From NCBI GenBank assembly GCA_015067495.1, contig SVMI01000011.1, forward strand, positions 1-58,841: 58,841 nt of DNA, in the 5' to 3' direction. Below, one piece after another: positions 40,759 to 48,821 of this stretch; positions within the stretch are counted from its first letter, which is position 1; every line of letters begins with the position of its first letter. The translations under genes were made by a program, and so were the position numbers. The notes under the pieces are model-generated. The model was not told the origin of the DNA. It was given only the letters and a program-made list of their open reading frames with translations, and searched no databases. The stretch is from Oscillospiraceae bacterium (GTDB lineage: Bacteria; Bacillota; Clostridia; Oscillospirales; Oscillospiraceae).

Positions 40759-41595
40759 TTAATAGTTCGGCGGTTTGACCGAGCTTTGCCGCTGTTCGCG
40801 GTATTCAATGGGCGTAACGCCCTCTTTTTCTTTGAAATAGCGGCTGAAATAGTGGATACTGGAAAAACCAACCGCTTTTGCGATCTGCGTAATGCTGTCA
40901 TCTGTGGTGGCAAGCAGCGATTTGGCGCGCTCCATACGCAGATGACTTACATAACGCATGGGAGAGGCACCCAGCGAATCCTTGAACCGCGCAGTCAGAT
41001 AGGATTTGTCGAAGTGGACACGGGCGGCAAGGGAATTGAGGGTGATGTGATCGGACAAATTGTGCTCGATATAATGCAGCAGCATAGCAAATTCCGCATC
41101 ACGCTCAGCATCCTCGCCGGCACTGCGGCGCCGGGGTGTGTCGAAATAGAAGCTGCGCCACGGCTTGTGGGATGCCTGAATGCCTGCCTTGCGCAGCAGA
41201 CGGATCAAAAACAGATAGAGAGCGGCGTTGGTCGCCTCGTAGCTGTAGATAGAGTCCGCAAGACCCTCACGGATGAGATCCTTCATGGTCAGGCGGAGGG
41301 TGGTACTCTCGTCGATCTCGTATTCAGCGGGCAGCTGCTTTAAGCAGCTGTCAAGATCCTCACGGCGCACCACAAATTTCACCTCTGCCAGACGCAGGGA
41401 CTCCTGCGGCGTGATCTCATGCATCACCATGGGCGGGACAAGATACATGTGACCCGGTACGGCGTCGTAAACGGTTTCGCCGACCAAGATCGTTCCGCTG
41501 CCCTTCTGACAGTAGATCATCTGGTAGTAATTGTGCGCGTGGGGTTCGATATAAGGTGTGTTGTGGTCGCTGACCCATATTGTTCGCAGATCCAT
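40759..41595 (-). CDS. AraC-family regulator heading the enolase/oxidoreductase operon
   Basis: A 278-residue protein: an N-terminal cupin (EPHAHNYYQMIYCQKGSG) and a C-terminal AraC double helix-turn-helix (LNSLAARVHFDKSYLTARFK, ITQIAKAVGFSSIHYFSRYFK ending in GVTPIEYR). AGGAGG is 6 nt before the ATG. It is transcribed with the four metabolic genes behind it, so it likely activates its own operon in response to the pathway substrate. Confidence 0.9.
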   Translation of the reverse strand: MDLRTIWVSDHNTPYIEPHAHNYYQMIYCQKGSGTILVGETVYDAVPGHMYLVPPMVMHEITPQESLRLAEVKFVVRREDLDSCLKQLPAEYEIDESTTLRLTMKDLIREGLADSIYSYEATNAALYLFLIRLLRKAGIQASHKPWRSFYFDTPRRRSAGEDAERDAEFAMLLHYIEHNLSDHITLNSLAARVHFDKSYLTARFKDSLGASPMRYVSHLRMERAKSLLATTDDSITQIAKAVGFSSIHYFSRYFKEKEGVTPIEYREQRQSSVKPPNY

Positions 41596-41630
41596 AAAGC
41601 ACCTCCTGACCCGATCAAATGGATAAGCTC

Positions 41631-41659
41631 ATTATATATACTGTTCAAAACCGTGTCAA
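41631..41659 (-). promoter_or_regulatory. Consensus promoter of the AraC operon
   Basis: Minus strand: TTGACA (41659-41654), 17-bp spacer, TATAAT (41636-41631), both hexamers perfect. Confidence 0.85.
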
Positions 41660-41852
41660 TGCGGCTTGGTAAATCATCGCATATTCTACAAAACAAAAAT
41701 AAAATGTGCAAAGGATTTTGGTTTCCTGCAAATGGGAGCGGGGATTCCAGAGGAGAAATACATGGTGTTTTTCCAAAAATTGCGCCAATTTCCGAAAACA
41801 ACTATGTTTTTTTCTTCTTAATTCGGCAAAGCTATGTTTGCGGAAAGAAAAT
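41660..41852. other. Intergenic stretch, no gene seen
   Basis: AT-rich, with stop codons frequent in all frames. A sigma-G promoter for the spore protein gene would be expected here; GCATATT occurs near 41676, but no convincing -10 partner is seen. Confidence 0.4.
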
Positions 41853-41886
41853 GCTTTCTTCGGAAGGCATTTCATCCGAAGAAAGC
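41853..41886 (+). promoter_or_regulatory. 5' leader hairpin of the spore protein gene
   Basis: Twelve-bp perfect stem GCTTTCTTCGGA with a 10-nt loop, ending directly before the AAAAAGGAG ribosome binding site. Confidence 0.65.
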
Positions 41887-41905
41887 AAAAAGGAGAGAAA
41901 TTATC

Positions 41906-42163
41906 ATGAAGAACAACAATCAGATCAACGTTCCTCAGGCTCGCGAAGCCATGGACAAGTTCAAGATGCAGGCAGCTCAGGAAGTGGGCGTCAACCTGAC
42001 CAACGGTTACAACGGTCACCTGACCTCCCGCGAAGCCGGCTCCGTCGGCGGCCAGATGGTCAAAAAGAATTGTCCCGTACGAATTATAAAATTTGACCGC
42101 CATAACCGTATTGCAGCGGGCCATATTCAGACCGTGCAATACATAGCAGCGATCACAGTATAA
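41906..42163 (+). CDS. Alpha/beta-type small acid-soluble spore protein, 3' end replaced (chimeric)
   Basis: The first 53 codons encode a typical SASP: NVPQAREAMDKFKMQAAQEV, GVNLTNGYNGHLTSREAGSVGGQMVKK. These proteins coat and protect DNA in dormant spores. Instead of the normal short C-terminus the frame runs into a 93-bp direct repeat and adds about 30 unrelated residues (IIKFDRHNRI, HIQTVQYIAAITV) before the stop. The DNA-binding core (GSVGGQMVKK) survives, so the protein may still work. AGGAGAG precedes ATG 41906. The junction marks the left edge of a probable insertion or rearrangement. Confidence 0.85.
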   Translation: MKNNNQINVPQAREAMDKFKMQAAQEVGVNLTNGYNGHLTSREAGSVGGQMVKKNCPVRIIKFDRHNRIAAGHIQTVQYIAAITV

Positions 42164-42164
42164 G
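42072..42164 (+). repeat. 93-bp direct repeat, left copy
   Basis: Matches 43351-43443 with about 12 mismatches and no gap. It forms the C-terminal tail of the spore protein frame and ends at its TAA. Confidence 0.9.
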
Positions 42165-42200
42165 TAGAGCCCGGTAGAAGTAACATTTCTGCCGGGTCTA
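42165..42200. terminator. Hairpin between SASP and Fic genes
   Basis: Imperfect 14-bp stem with one bulge (TAGA-CCCGGTAGAA paired with TTCTGCCGGGTCTA). It may end both convergent genes; T-tracts are weak. Confidence 0.55.
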
Positions 42201-42205
42201 ATTAT

Positions 42206-43144
42206 TCAGAATGTCCGCCAGCAGAGGGTACGCATAAACTTAACAATTTCTCCGTTGTCACGATCTTCGTAGTAGGCAACCAGCAGGCGCTTAAATTCCG
42301 GGACGTGCTCCTGCGGGATCACCAGCAAGCCTTGTCCCTTAGTGATCATATAGTGATTGGAAAAAATTACAGCTGCACGCTTGTTGCCATCATTGAAGAT
42401 CTGGGTCTTCATGCAGTATAGGCACAGCTTAATAGCGGTGTCTACAGCATCGTTACCCTCTTGGATAATAGCATTGATAGTTTCCTTGACAATGCTCTCA
42501 ATGGGCAGCGGAGGGATGTAGCTTGTGCCGCCGATAGTAACCGGCACACCACGAATCCGCCCGCCGTCTGAGTAAAAGCCTTCGTTTACCAACTTGGCGA
42601 TGTGGCAGAGAATGTGGTAGTCTGTTCCGTAACTCAGGACATCCTTATCAAGGATAAACTCCCAGGCATGTTTCAGGTTCAAAATCTTTTGCACATCTGT
42701 CGGCTTCATTCCGGACACAATGCCGTTCTCAATAATATCTTCTGTCTGGGGGAATGTAGTAGCGACACCCTCCAAAACTGCTTGGTCATAGATGTTAGCC
42801 TTCATATTTGCCCGGGCAAAGTCCAGATTCAGCATTACCCGAGGAGACAACTCGGTTTCTTCGTAGCCCAGTGCTGCCAATTCCCGTTCTGCTTTGCGGA
42901 TCTGCTTGTGCAGCTCCCGCGCTTCTCTGGAATTTCGCAGCAACAACTGATACAGTTCATCGGAATAGGCATCCACATAGGTTGAAGTCAGCCGACTTGC
43001 TACTCGTTTGCGCATATATAGATACTTCTGCCCGTCCCGATCTTTGATCTCTGGTGTGCCTTCATAAGGAATCAAATTCAACCGCGCCTGATAATCCGCT
43101 TTTTGATGCAGTAATTCTTGAATTTTTGAGTAGGTGTTTTCCAT
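42206..43144 (-). CDS. Fic-family protein lacking the catalytic histidine
   Basis: A 312-residue protein: an N-terminal helical part (about 1-110) and a Fic core with FNDGNKRAAV, corresponding to HxFx[D/E]GNKR. The residue before I-F is Gln (KTQIFNDGNKR), so the His needed for AMP transfer is replaced. Fic enzymes usually attach AMP to target proteins; this variant may be inactive or chemically different. ATG 43144 has AGGAGG 7 nt upstream. It lies between two 93-bp direct repeats and its promoter and leader hold a duplicated TTGGGGAAC operator. Confidence 0.85.
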   Translation of the reverse strand: MENTYSKIQELLHQKADYQARLNLIPYEGTPEIKDRDGQKYLYMRKRVASRLTSTYVDAYSDELYQLLLRNSREARELHKQIRKAERELAALGYEETELSPRVMLNLDFARANMKANIYDQAVLEGVATTFPQTEDIIENGIVSGMKPTDVQKILNLKHAWEFILDKDVLSYGTDYHILCHIAKLVNEGFYSDGGRIRGVPVTIGGTSYIPPLPIESIVKETINAIIQEGNDAVDTAIKLCLYCMKTQIFNDGNKRAAVIFSNHYMITKGQGLLVIPQEHVPEFKRLLVAYYEDRDNGEIVKFMRTLCWRTF

Positions 43145-43156
43145 AGCAAAACCTCC

Positions 43157-43264
43157 TTGGGGAACTTTCTTTTCTATACTATAACAAAATGTTCCCCAAT
43201 ATGCAAGTGATTTATGCAAGGATTGGGGAACTTTTTTGGTTGTTTATATTAAAATGTTCCCCAA
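43157..43264. promoter_or_regulatory. Four TTGGGGAAC operator half-sites upstream of the Fic gene
   Basis: TTGGGGAAC at 43157-43165 and 43223-43231; its reverse GTTCCCCAA at 43191-43199 and 43256-43264. They form two similar inverted-repeat modules of 43 and 42 bp that share internal ATTTT and TATA blocks (minus strand). Confidence 0.75.
43178..43206 (-). promoter_or_regulatory. Promoter of the Fic gene
   Basis: Minus strand: TTGCAT (43206-43201), 17-bp spacer holding one GGGGAAC site, TATAGT (43183-43178). A second site overlaps the ribosome binding site, so a bound repressor would block initiation twice. Confidence 0.7.
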
Positions 43265-43350
43265 AAGAATAGTTGACGAGAAGAAGCCATCATAGAAATG
43301 GGTGAATTTTCTAAGTATTTCATTCATGTCCAGAATTTCCAAGAGCAACC

Positions 43351-43443
43351 GTCCCGTACGAACTATGAAATTTGACCGCCATAACCGTATTTTAAGCGAG
43401 CATATCCAGACCGTGCAGTACATGGCAGCGATCACAGTATAAG
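43351..43443 (+). repeat. 93-bp direct repeat, right copy
   Basis: Reads in frame as a free C-terminal tail (MKFDRHNRI, HIQTVQYMAAITV, stop) with no gene in front of it. The left copy is at 42072-42164. Confidence 0.9.
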
Positions 43444-43472
43444 CAAAGTCTGTTAAATTGAGGAAGCAAGCA

Positions 43473-43507
43473 AAAGCCTGCTTCTCTGTATAGGAGGAGC
43501 AGGCTTT
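43473..43507 (+). promoter_or_regulatory. Hairpin enclosing the ribosome binding site of the PrsW-like gene
   Basis: AAAGCCTGCT (43473-43482) pairs with AGCAGGCTTT (43498-43507); the AGGAGG lies in the loop, directly before the GTG start. It could limit translation. Confidence 0.5.
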
Positions 43508-44047
43508 GTGCGTATATGTCGGGCTCTTTGGCTGTTCGGCACTGTGATTCTATTTGCCGGTACATATCTGTCTTATAGCGCAGACGGCGTTTCATTCTGG
43601 AACGAATCCGTTGTATCCAATACGACGATTTTGGGCTGCTCTATGCTGTTCTACATGTTCTTTCTTTGCGTTGCACTTGTGCAGTTTTTGAAAGACACGA
43701 GGACAATCGGTATCATCACCGTTACACTGCTTGGCGTTGTTAATGCTGTAGTTCTTGTTTTGCCAGTTTTGACAGACATACTCTTTTTTGATACCTGGCT
43801 TTATTGGGCCAGTGTACAAATACTTGCAAACATCATTCTGCTCGGATGCCTTATTCGAGAGTTAGTTGTTACAAAAGGAAAAGAACGTTGGCTTTATTTC
43901 GGCGCAATTTTGCCACTGGTCTCCTTTGGCGTTGATGTTATCATGACCGACCTTGGATTATGGAAGGGCGGAGTTTCCTCAAGATATATTTTTACTGTTT
44001 GCTTGCATCGCCGGACCGCTTCTTTTGATGCTGGGCGTGGTGGATAA
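43508..44047 (+). CDS. N-terminal part of a frameshifted PrsW-like membrane protease
   Basis: A GTG-started frame of 179 codons with AGGAGG about 10 nt upstream and four to five membrane helices (LWLFGTVILFAGTYLS, LFYMFFLCVALVQFL, TVTLLGVVNAVVLVLPV). After codon 160 it leaves the pattern: hydrophobic coding continues instead in the +1 frame of the next entry. Removing one T from the T5 at 43989-43993 fuses both into a single 366-residue protein, so this is most likely the 5' half of one gene carrying an indel. Confidence 0.7.
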   Translation: MRICRALWLFGTVILFAGTYLSYSADGVSFWNESVVSNTTILGCSMLFYMFFLCVALVQFLKDTRTIGIITVTLLGVVNAVVLVLPVLTDILFFDTWLYWASVQILANIILLGCLIRELVVTKGKERWLYFGAILPLVSFGVDVIMTDLGLWKGGVSSRYIFTVCLHRRTASFDAGRGG

Positions 44048-44609
44048 AAAAGCCAGACCTCCCTTAGCATATTTACTTGTTGGATTATTCCTTGCACTGT
44101 TTGCGTCAGAATTGAATGGGGTGTTGGCGAATAACCTTGCTGTCAGTTATCACACCATAACAACAGCAGCAACGCCGATCAGCGAGGAAGTGCTAAAGCT
44201 AATCCCGGTGCTCTTTTATGCAACCGTTTTCTCCGATGACCGGAAAACCCTGCTGAACATTTCTGCTGCAGAGGGTATGGGTTTTGCGGTGCTGGAGAAC
44301 ACTTTCATTCTGTTGCAAGCACCCCAAAGCGCAACTATTTTATGGGCGCTGATCCGTGGCTTCGGTACAGGACTGATGCACAGCCTCTGCGCACTGATTG
44401 TGGGAATTGCTATTTCCTATGTAAAAAAGAAACGGAAGCTTTTCTACACCGGAACATTTGCCGCCCTGTCTACTGCAATTATCTATCACGCAATCTTTAA
44501 TTCCCTGGTAACATCGCAGTATCAGTATATAGGCGCGGTGCTGCCAATTGTAACATATTTGGTTATCGTATATTTTTTGAAACGTCAGAGAAAAAATAAA
44601 AATCTTTAA
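43953..44609 (+). CDS. Catalytic part of the PrsW-family intramembrane metalloprotease (frameshifted)
   Basis: Contains the family motifs ISEEVLKLIPVL (Glu-Glu metal and catalytic site), EGMGFAVLEN and GFGTGLMHSLC with a His, in a multi-helix context. PrsW in Bacillus cleaves an anti-sigma factor; relatives of unknown target occur near surface-protein genes. The nominal ATG 43953 has no ribosome binding site and would begin with a non-family segment, so the frame probably continues from the preceding fragment. It is followed by the collagen-like wall protein gene. Confidence 0.78.
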   Translation: MDYGRAEFPQDIFLLFACIAGPLLLMLGVVDKKARPPLAYLLVGLFLALFASELNGVLANNLAVSYHTITTAATPISEEVLKLIPVLFYATVFSDDRKTLLNISAAEGMGFAVLENTFILLQAPQSATILWALIRGFGTGLMHSLCALIVGIAISYVKKKRKLFYTGTFAALSTAIIYHAIFNSLVTSQYQYIGAVLPIVTYLVIVYFLKRQRKNKNL

Positions 44610-44628
44610 TCATACAGGAGGAAAGAAA

Positions 44629-47600
44629 ATGAATACTTCAAAAAGAATCCTTTCAGGATTGCTTAGCTTGCTTTTGATCGCCGGCTTGCTGTTTAGCGCA
44701 ATGCCGGGGCAGGCTTTTGCAACCGAAGCAGACAGCACATCCACCAACAACATGATGAACGTGCTTCTCAATCAAAACGAAACACCGCCGGAAGGCTTTG
44801 ATCCCGACGAAGAGGCAAACCCCTACGGTGATGGCAAAAACGAAGTCATTATGATGACAAAGGAAAACGAGCTTCTGTTATGGCGCAGTTTCCCGGATAA
44901 TGCTTTGGATACCTTCAGCTTCTATGAGAATGTTGGCGAAAACTTATATTCCGGCACGACTGCCAGCAATACTTGGTACAAATCCCACGATTTTAATGCC
45001 AACTATGCTTCTGCAGCAGCAATCCACATGAAGTCCACAGGCAGAGAAAGCTATATTGCTATGCTGTATGTGACAGTCCAAAGTAGTACAGAAACAGCCT
45101 ACCTCAACGTAGCTCTCCGAGACGCACAACAGAATCCCGGCAGTGCGAATGATTGGAATTATGTAAATATCTACAGAGAGAGTATCCCCTGGGATATTTA
45201 TGCGCTGGATCACTATGCTTACAAAAACTTTATCTCTATGACCGTTGGTGACTTTGACGGTGACGGAACAGATGACATTGCATTTACCGATGTGGATATG
45301 TCCGTTACAGTGCTGAATCTGGATGAGGATGTTAACGGTAAGCCTATTGTGAACGGCTCGGTGAATTATCAGCTGGAAACCCTTCTGGACACAGAAAAGG
45401 TTGTTGCCAATATCTTTAAGAATAACGGCGATATGGAAGAACGCCCGATCTTCTCTCTGGCAAGCGGCAATTTCGACCTGGATACCAAGGATGAGCTGGC
45501 AATTGCCATCAGCTCCAGCGATACCGATCCGGATGATTATTACGATTTCCGCAGCTTTACCACAAGTGTGGCTTCCATTGACGAACCGCTGAGCAGCACG
45601 GCAGCCATCAATAAGACCCAGATCTACACCATGCAGGATGCCTCCAACGCGAACACAGACCGGGATTATCATGTGATCTACGCGGGTCAGATCGCCACAG
45701 GTGACATAGAAGGCGACGGCTTGGATGAGATCATTGTTGCCGGTTATCCCGGTACGATCCATGTAAACAAGAACGGCAAGACCTCTGATAAATATGTGTT
45801 AGATGAGGATACATATGCTCTGTCTTATGTAAAAATCGGCAGTGATGGAAAGCTGGCCTCCGGCGACATTACCACCTGCGCAATGAATGAGTTCATTGCC
45901 GAGGGTATGTGGGAAAGCAATGACGTTTGGGTTCCTCTGACCGTGGCGACTGCTCAACTGGATGGCCCCTTTACACCTACGTATGTATTCGTCGGTGGCG
46001 ACATCTATAGTTCCTACGGCGATCAGTTTGCAAAAGTACACACTTATGGCTGGTTTGCAGAGGATCGGACCGGCACCGATGCCTATGTGGAAAACATCGC
46101 GGTTGGTCAATTCAACACAAATTACAAGAGTAAAGAACAGTTTGTTTTCTCTATCGCCATGAAGCAGACCTCTGACACGGACTACTATTATCAGCTGGGC
46201 ATCATCGGCAAAAAGGATCAGACTTTCTTTGATAACACAAACGCCATCACAGGGCAGGATCACTGGATCGACGAGGAAGAAGGCGATGTTGAACCCACCG
46301 GCTCCGCATTTCTGATCCCCATTGCGGTGGACAATGATGAGGATGGCCTGAAGACTCGCTTTATCGGTACGAGCTATATGTACGCTGACCCCTCGGTGGA
46401 AGTGGTGATCCAAGCAGCACCTTATTTTGAAGAATTGGGTGACTGGAACGACCAGGAGGGCGCAACCAGCTTCTCCACTACCTCCGGCATTACTTTTGCA
46501 GATACCACAGGCGTGGATCTGTCTGTGAGCGCAGGCGTAATTGCCAAAGCTGATGCCGGCAATGGTACCATCGGTCCTTTTGCAGAGGTTGAGATTGACG
46601 CAGGTATTACTGCGGCGTTCAACTGGGAATGGGAACACGCTCACACAGAAACTTATACTACAACTTTTGAGGCGGGTCCTTACGATATCGTTGTTATCAA
46701 GCGCGTTCCGCTGATCAACTATGAATATCAGCTGTTTGATCCCATCACCGAAACATGGTCCGATAAAGAAGTAATGATCGTCTCAGCACCGCAGCGTCCC
46801 AGCTATTATAGCTTGACTGTAGATGACTATAATGAATTTGTTGAGCAGTATAACAAGGTTTATTCCGGCAAGTATGACGGTTCTTCTACCGTGCTGTATC
46901 CGATAACGGATGATATCCTGCCTCAGGATGCTCTGGGTAAGCCTGAAAACTATTTCAATACGCTGCGTGGAGGTGTTTACCTCAGCAAGGAGCTGTACGC
47001 CCTGTCCCATAGCGGCGGCACCACCGGCAGTGAATTTGTATCCGGTTTTGAGGAAACGGAATCCTTCTCCAGCGGCGGTGGAATAAGCTTCGAGGTTTCA
47101 AAGACTGTAGGCGTAGGATTTGTCTTTGGAGGAGGTTCCTTTGGTTGGAACTGGGGTTTTGAGCTTGGTGGTTCCGACGGCGACAGTGAGACACAAATCA
47201 ACGAAACCGGCACCAGTGGCACGGTTGCAAACATCGACAAGAACGCATGGATGGCAGACGGTGTGGAAAGGGCAACCCTTGAGTCCTTCAACTTCAACTG
47301 GCAGCTGGCTATGTGGGAGCATGTTCTGCAAAAAACCGCCGACGAGGATCAGAAGGTTCCTGTCATCGGTTATGTGATCACGAACGTAACTCGGCCCAAT
47401 TCCTGCCCGGATGATGTCTACGCAGCCGTGAAGGGCGATCAAGTGGAGATTAGCTGGAGTCCCATTCAGCAAGAGGATCTTGTGAATAATGATCGTTTGG
47501 TCGGTTATAAAGTGTTCCGTTCTATTGACGGCGGCGATAAGGAACTGATTGCACATCTGAAGGTGACAACACAGCCTGACGGCAAACAAACCTTGGAAAC

Positions 47601-48267
47601 TCTGTATACCGATAATACGACGCAGATCGATGACGGAAAGATTTGCTCTTATAGCGTTGCCGCAGTTTATAGCAAACGCAACGGCGAGACATATACCAGT
47701 ATTGCCTCTGATCCCAGCAGCGTCGTTTGGGGCGTAGAGGGAAAATCCGCTTACGAAATTGCGAAGGGAAATGGCTTCCAGGGCACAGAGGACGAGTGGC
47801 TGGAGTCCCTAAAAGGTGAAAAGGGTGAAAAGGGCGACAAGGGTGACACCGGAGCCCAGGGTGCTGCCGGTAAGGATGGTGTCGACGGTGAAGACGGTGC
47901 TGACGGTAAGAACGGCGTCGACGGCAAAGACGGCGTAGGCGTTTTGAGCATTGTAAAAACCGGTTCCGAGGGTAATGTGGATACATACACCATCACCTTG
48001 ACGGATGGAACGACCACCACCTTTACTGTGACAAACGGTACGGCAGGTGTTGGCATAGCATCCGTACAAATAAATGATCAGATGCACCTTATGGTAACCT
48101 TGACGGATGGCACTGTGTTGGATGCCGGCAGTATATCAAATATGCCGTTAACAGGTACAGTCGTTGGTTCGGGTGAGATGCTCCCGTATCTGTTGATGAT
48201 CATTATACTTGTGGTTAGCATCGGCTGGCCTATTATCGTTCAAAAGAAGGGCCTTTTCAGAAAATAA
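44629..48267 (+). CDS. Large cell-wall protein with FG-GAP-like repeats and a collagen-like segment
   Basis: A 1212-residue secreted protein. A signal peptide covers residues 1-31 (ending GQAFA). FG-GAP/VCBS-like blade motifs follow (GDFDGDGTDDIAF, SGNFDLDTKDELAIA, GDIEGDGLDEIIVAG), then a large beta-rich region, a fibronectin-like part (SPIQQEDLVNNDRLVGYKVF), and a junction (SAYEIAKGNGFQGTEDEWL) leading into 14 G-X-Y triplets (1063-1104). The C-terminus has MPLTG, a sortase-like motif with Met for Leu, then a membrane helix and basic tail. FG-GAP propellers bind ligands; collagen-like stalks form trimers. It is likely a surface adhesin of the pilus locus. AGGAGG precedes the ATG. Confidence 0.85.
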   Translation: MNTSKRILSGLLSLLLIAGLLFSAMPGQAFATEADSTSTNNMMNVLLNQNETPPEGFDPDEEANPYGDGKNEVIMMTKENELLLWRSFPDNALDTFSFYENVGENLYSGTTASNTWYKSHDFNANYASAAAIHMKSTGRESYIAMLYVTVQSSTETAYLNVALRDAQQNPGSANDWNYVNIYRESIPWDIYALDHYAYKNFISMTVGDFDGDGTDDIAFTDVDMSVTVLNLDEDVNGKPIVNGSVNYQLETLLDTEKVVANIFKNNGDMEERPIFSLASGNFDLDTKDELAIAISSSDTDPDDYYDFRSFTTSVASIDEPLSSTAAINKTQIYTMQDASNANTDRDYHVIYAGQIATGDIEGDGLDEIIVAGYPGTIHVNKNGKTSDKYVLDEDTYALSYVKIGSDGKLASGDITTCAMNEFIAEGMWESNDVWVPLTVATAQLDGPFTPTYVFVGGDIYSSYGDQFAKVHTYGWFAEDRTGTDAYVENIAVGQFNTNYKSKEQFVFSIAMKQTSDTDYYYQLGIIGKKDQTFFDNTNAITGQDHWIDEEEGDVEPTGSAFLIPIAVDNDEDGLKTRFIGTSYMYADPSVEVVIQAAPYFEELGDWNDQEGATSFSTTSGITFADTTGVDLSVSAGVIAKADAGNGTIGPFAEVEIDAGITAAFNWEWEHAHTETYTTTFEAGPYDIVVIKRVPLINYEYQLFDPITETWSDKEVMIVSAPQRPSYYSLTVDDYNEFVEQYNKVYSGKYDGSSTVLYPITDDILPQDALGKPENYFNTLRGGVYLSKELYALSHSGGTTGSEFVSGFEETESFSSGGGISFEVSKTVGVGFVFGGGSFGWNWGFELGGSDGDSETQINETGTSGTVANIDKNAWMADGVERATLESFNFNWQLAMWEHVLQKTADEDQKVPVIGYVITNVTRPNSCPDDVYAAVKGDQVEISWSPIQQEDLVNNDRLVGYKVFRSIDGGDKELIAHLKVTTQPDGKQTLETLYTDNTTQIDDGKICSYSVAAVYSKRNGETYTSIASDPSSVVWGVEGKSAYEIAKGNGFQGTEDEWLESLKGEKGEKGDKGDTGAQGAAGKDGVDGEDGADGKNGVDGKDGVGVLSIVKTGSEGNVDTYTITLTDGTTTTFTVTNGTAGVGIASVQINDQMHLMVTLTDGTVLDAGSISNMPLTGTVVGSGEMLPYLLMIIILVVSIGWPIIVQKKGLFRK

Positions 48268-48339
48268 GTAATGATTAGCGTAGGGGGGCACCATACATTG
48301 TGAGGGGCATTTTTGAAAAGTGATCGGTAAACCTCATGT
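48268..48339 (+). other. Short intergenic region after the collagen-like gene
   Basis: No coding frame and no clear hairpin seen. Confidence 0.4.
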
Positions 48340-48375
48340 TTTGTAAGAGGTTTGTAAGAGGGCTTGTGGTAAAAT
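48340..48375 (+). promoter_or_regulatory. Regulated promoter of the pilus accessory genes with tandem 11-bp sites
   Basis: TTTGTAAGAGG is repeated exactly at 48340-48350 and 48351-48361, just upstream of an extended -10 (TGG-TAAAAT, -10 at 48370-48375) that lacks a good -35. One-turn tandem sites beside a -10 fit an OmpR-type response regulator. Confidence 0.55.
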
Positions 48376-48417
48376 ACAGGTTCGAAATGGATTTATATTT
48401 GAAAGGAGGCTCAGCAT

Positions 48418-48816
48418 ATGACGGATAAGGAATTTAAAAGACTCAGCAGAGCGCAGCTGATCGATATTATCTATAAGCTCCAATTGGAACTTGACAAGGT
48501 GAATGAAGAAAAGCAGGAGCTGGAAAGCAAATTAGCAGATAAGCGACTTCGTTTGCAGAGTGCCGGCAATATTGCTGAAGCCGCCCTTGAAATTAACGAT
48601 TGTTTCCGCAGCGCACAGAATGCTGCAGAGCAATACTTGAACGAAATTATCGCGATCCGCGAAGAAACCGAGGCAGAGCGGCAGAGGATTCTTGCACAGG
48701 CGCAAGCGGCAGCGGAGGCGATCATCGCGGGAGCAAAAAAGACGCGGGGCGATTACGATTCTGCAATAGAGGCGATTTTGAAAGAATATGGGCAGAGTCA
48801 TTCGGATAACGGGTGA
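48418..48816 (+). CDS. Coiled-coil protein of the pilus locus
   Basis: A 132-residue charged protein, helical throughout, with a heptad-like coiled coil (LIDIIYKLQLELDKVNEEKQELESK) and a second helix rich in Ala/Glu (EAERQRILAQAQAAAEAII). No membrane helix or signal peptide. No enzyme motif is seen; a scaffold or DivIVA-like role at the membrane is only a guess. AAGGAGG lies upstream of the ATG at 48418. It overlaps the downstream signal peptidase region and is the first gene after the tandem-site promoter. Confidence 0.75.
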   Translation: MTDKEFKRLSRAQLIDIIYKLQLELDKVNEEKQELESKLADKRLRLQSAGNIAEAALEINDCFRSAQNAAEQYLNEIIAIREETEAERQRILAQAQAAAEAIIAGAKKTRGDYDSAIEAILKEYGQSHSDNG

Positions 48817-48821
48817 TAGAT

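Noticed and set aside
43989..43993. Programmed ribosomal frameshifting in the PrsW-like gene
   Set aside because: No recognised slippery heptamer with a downstream stimulatory structure is visible; a one-base indel explains it more simply.
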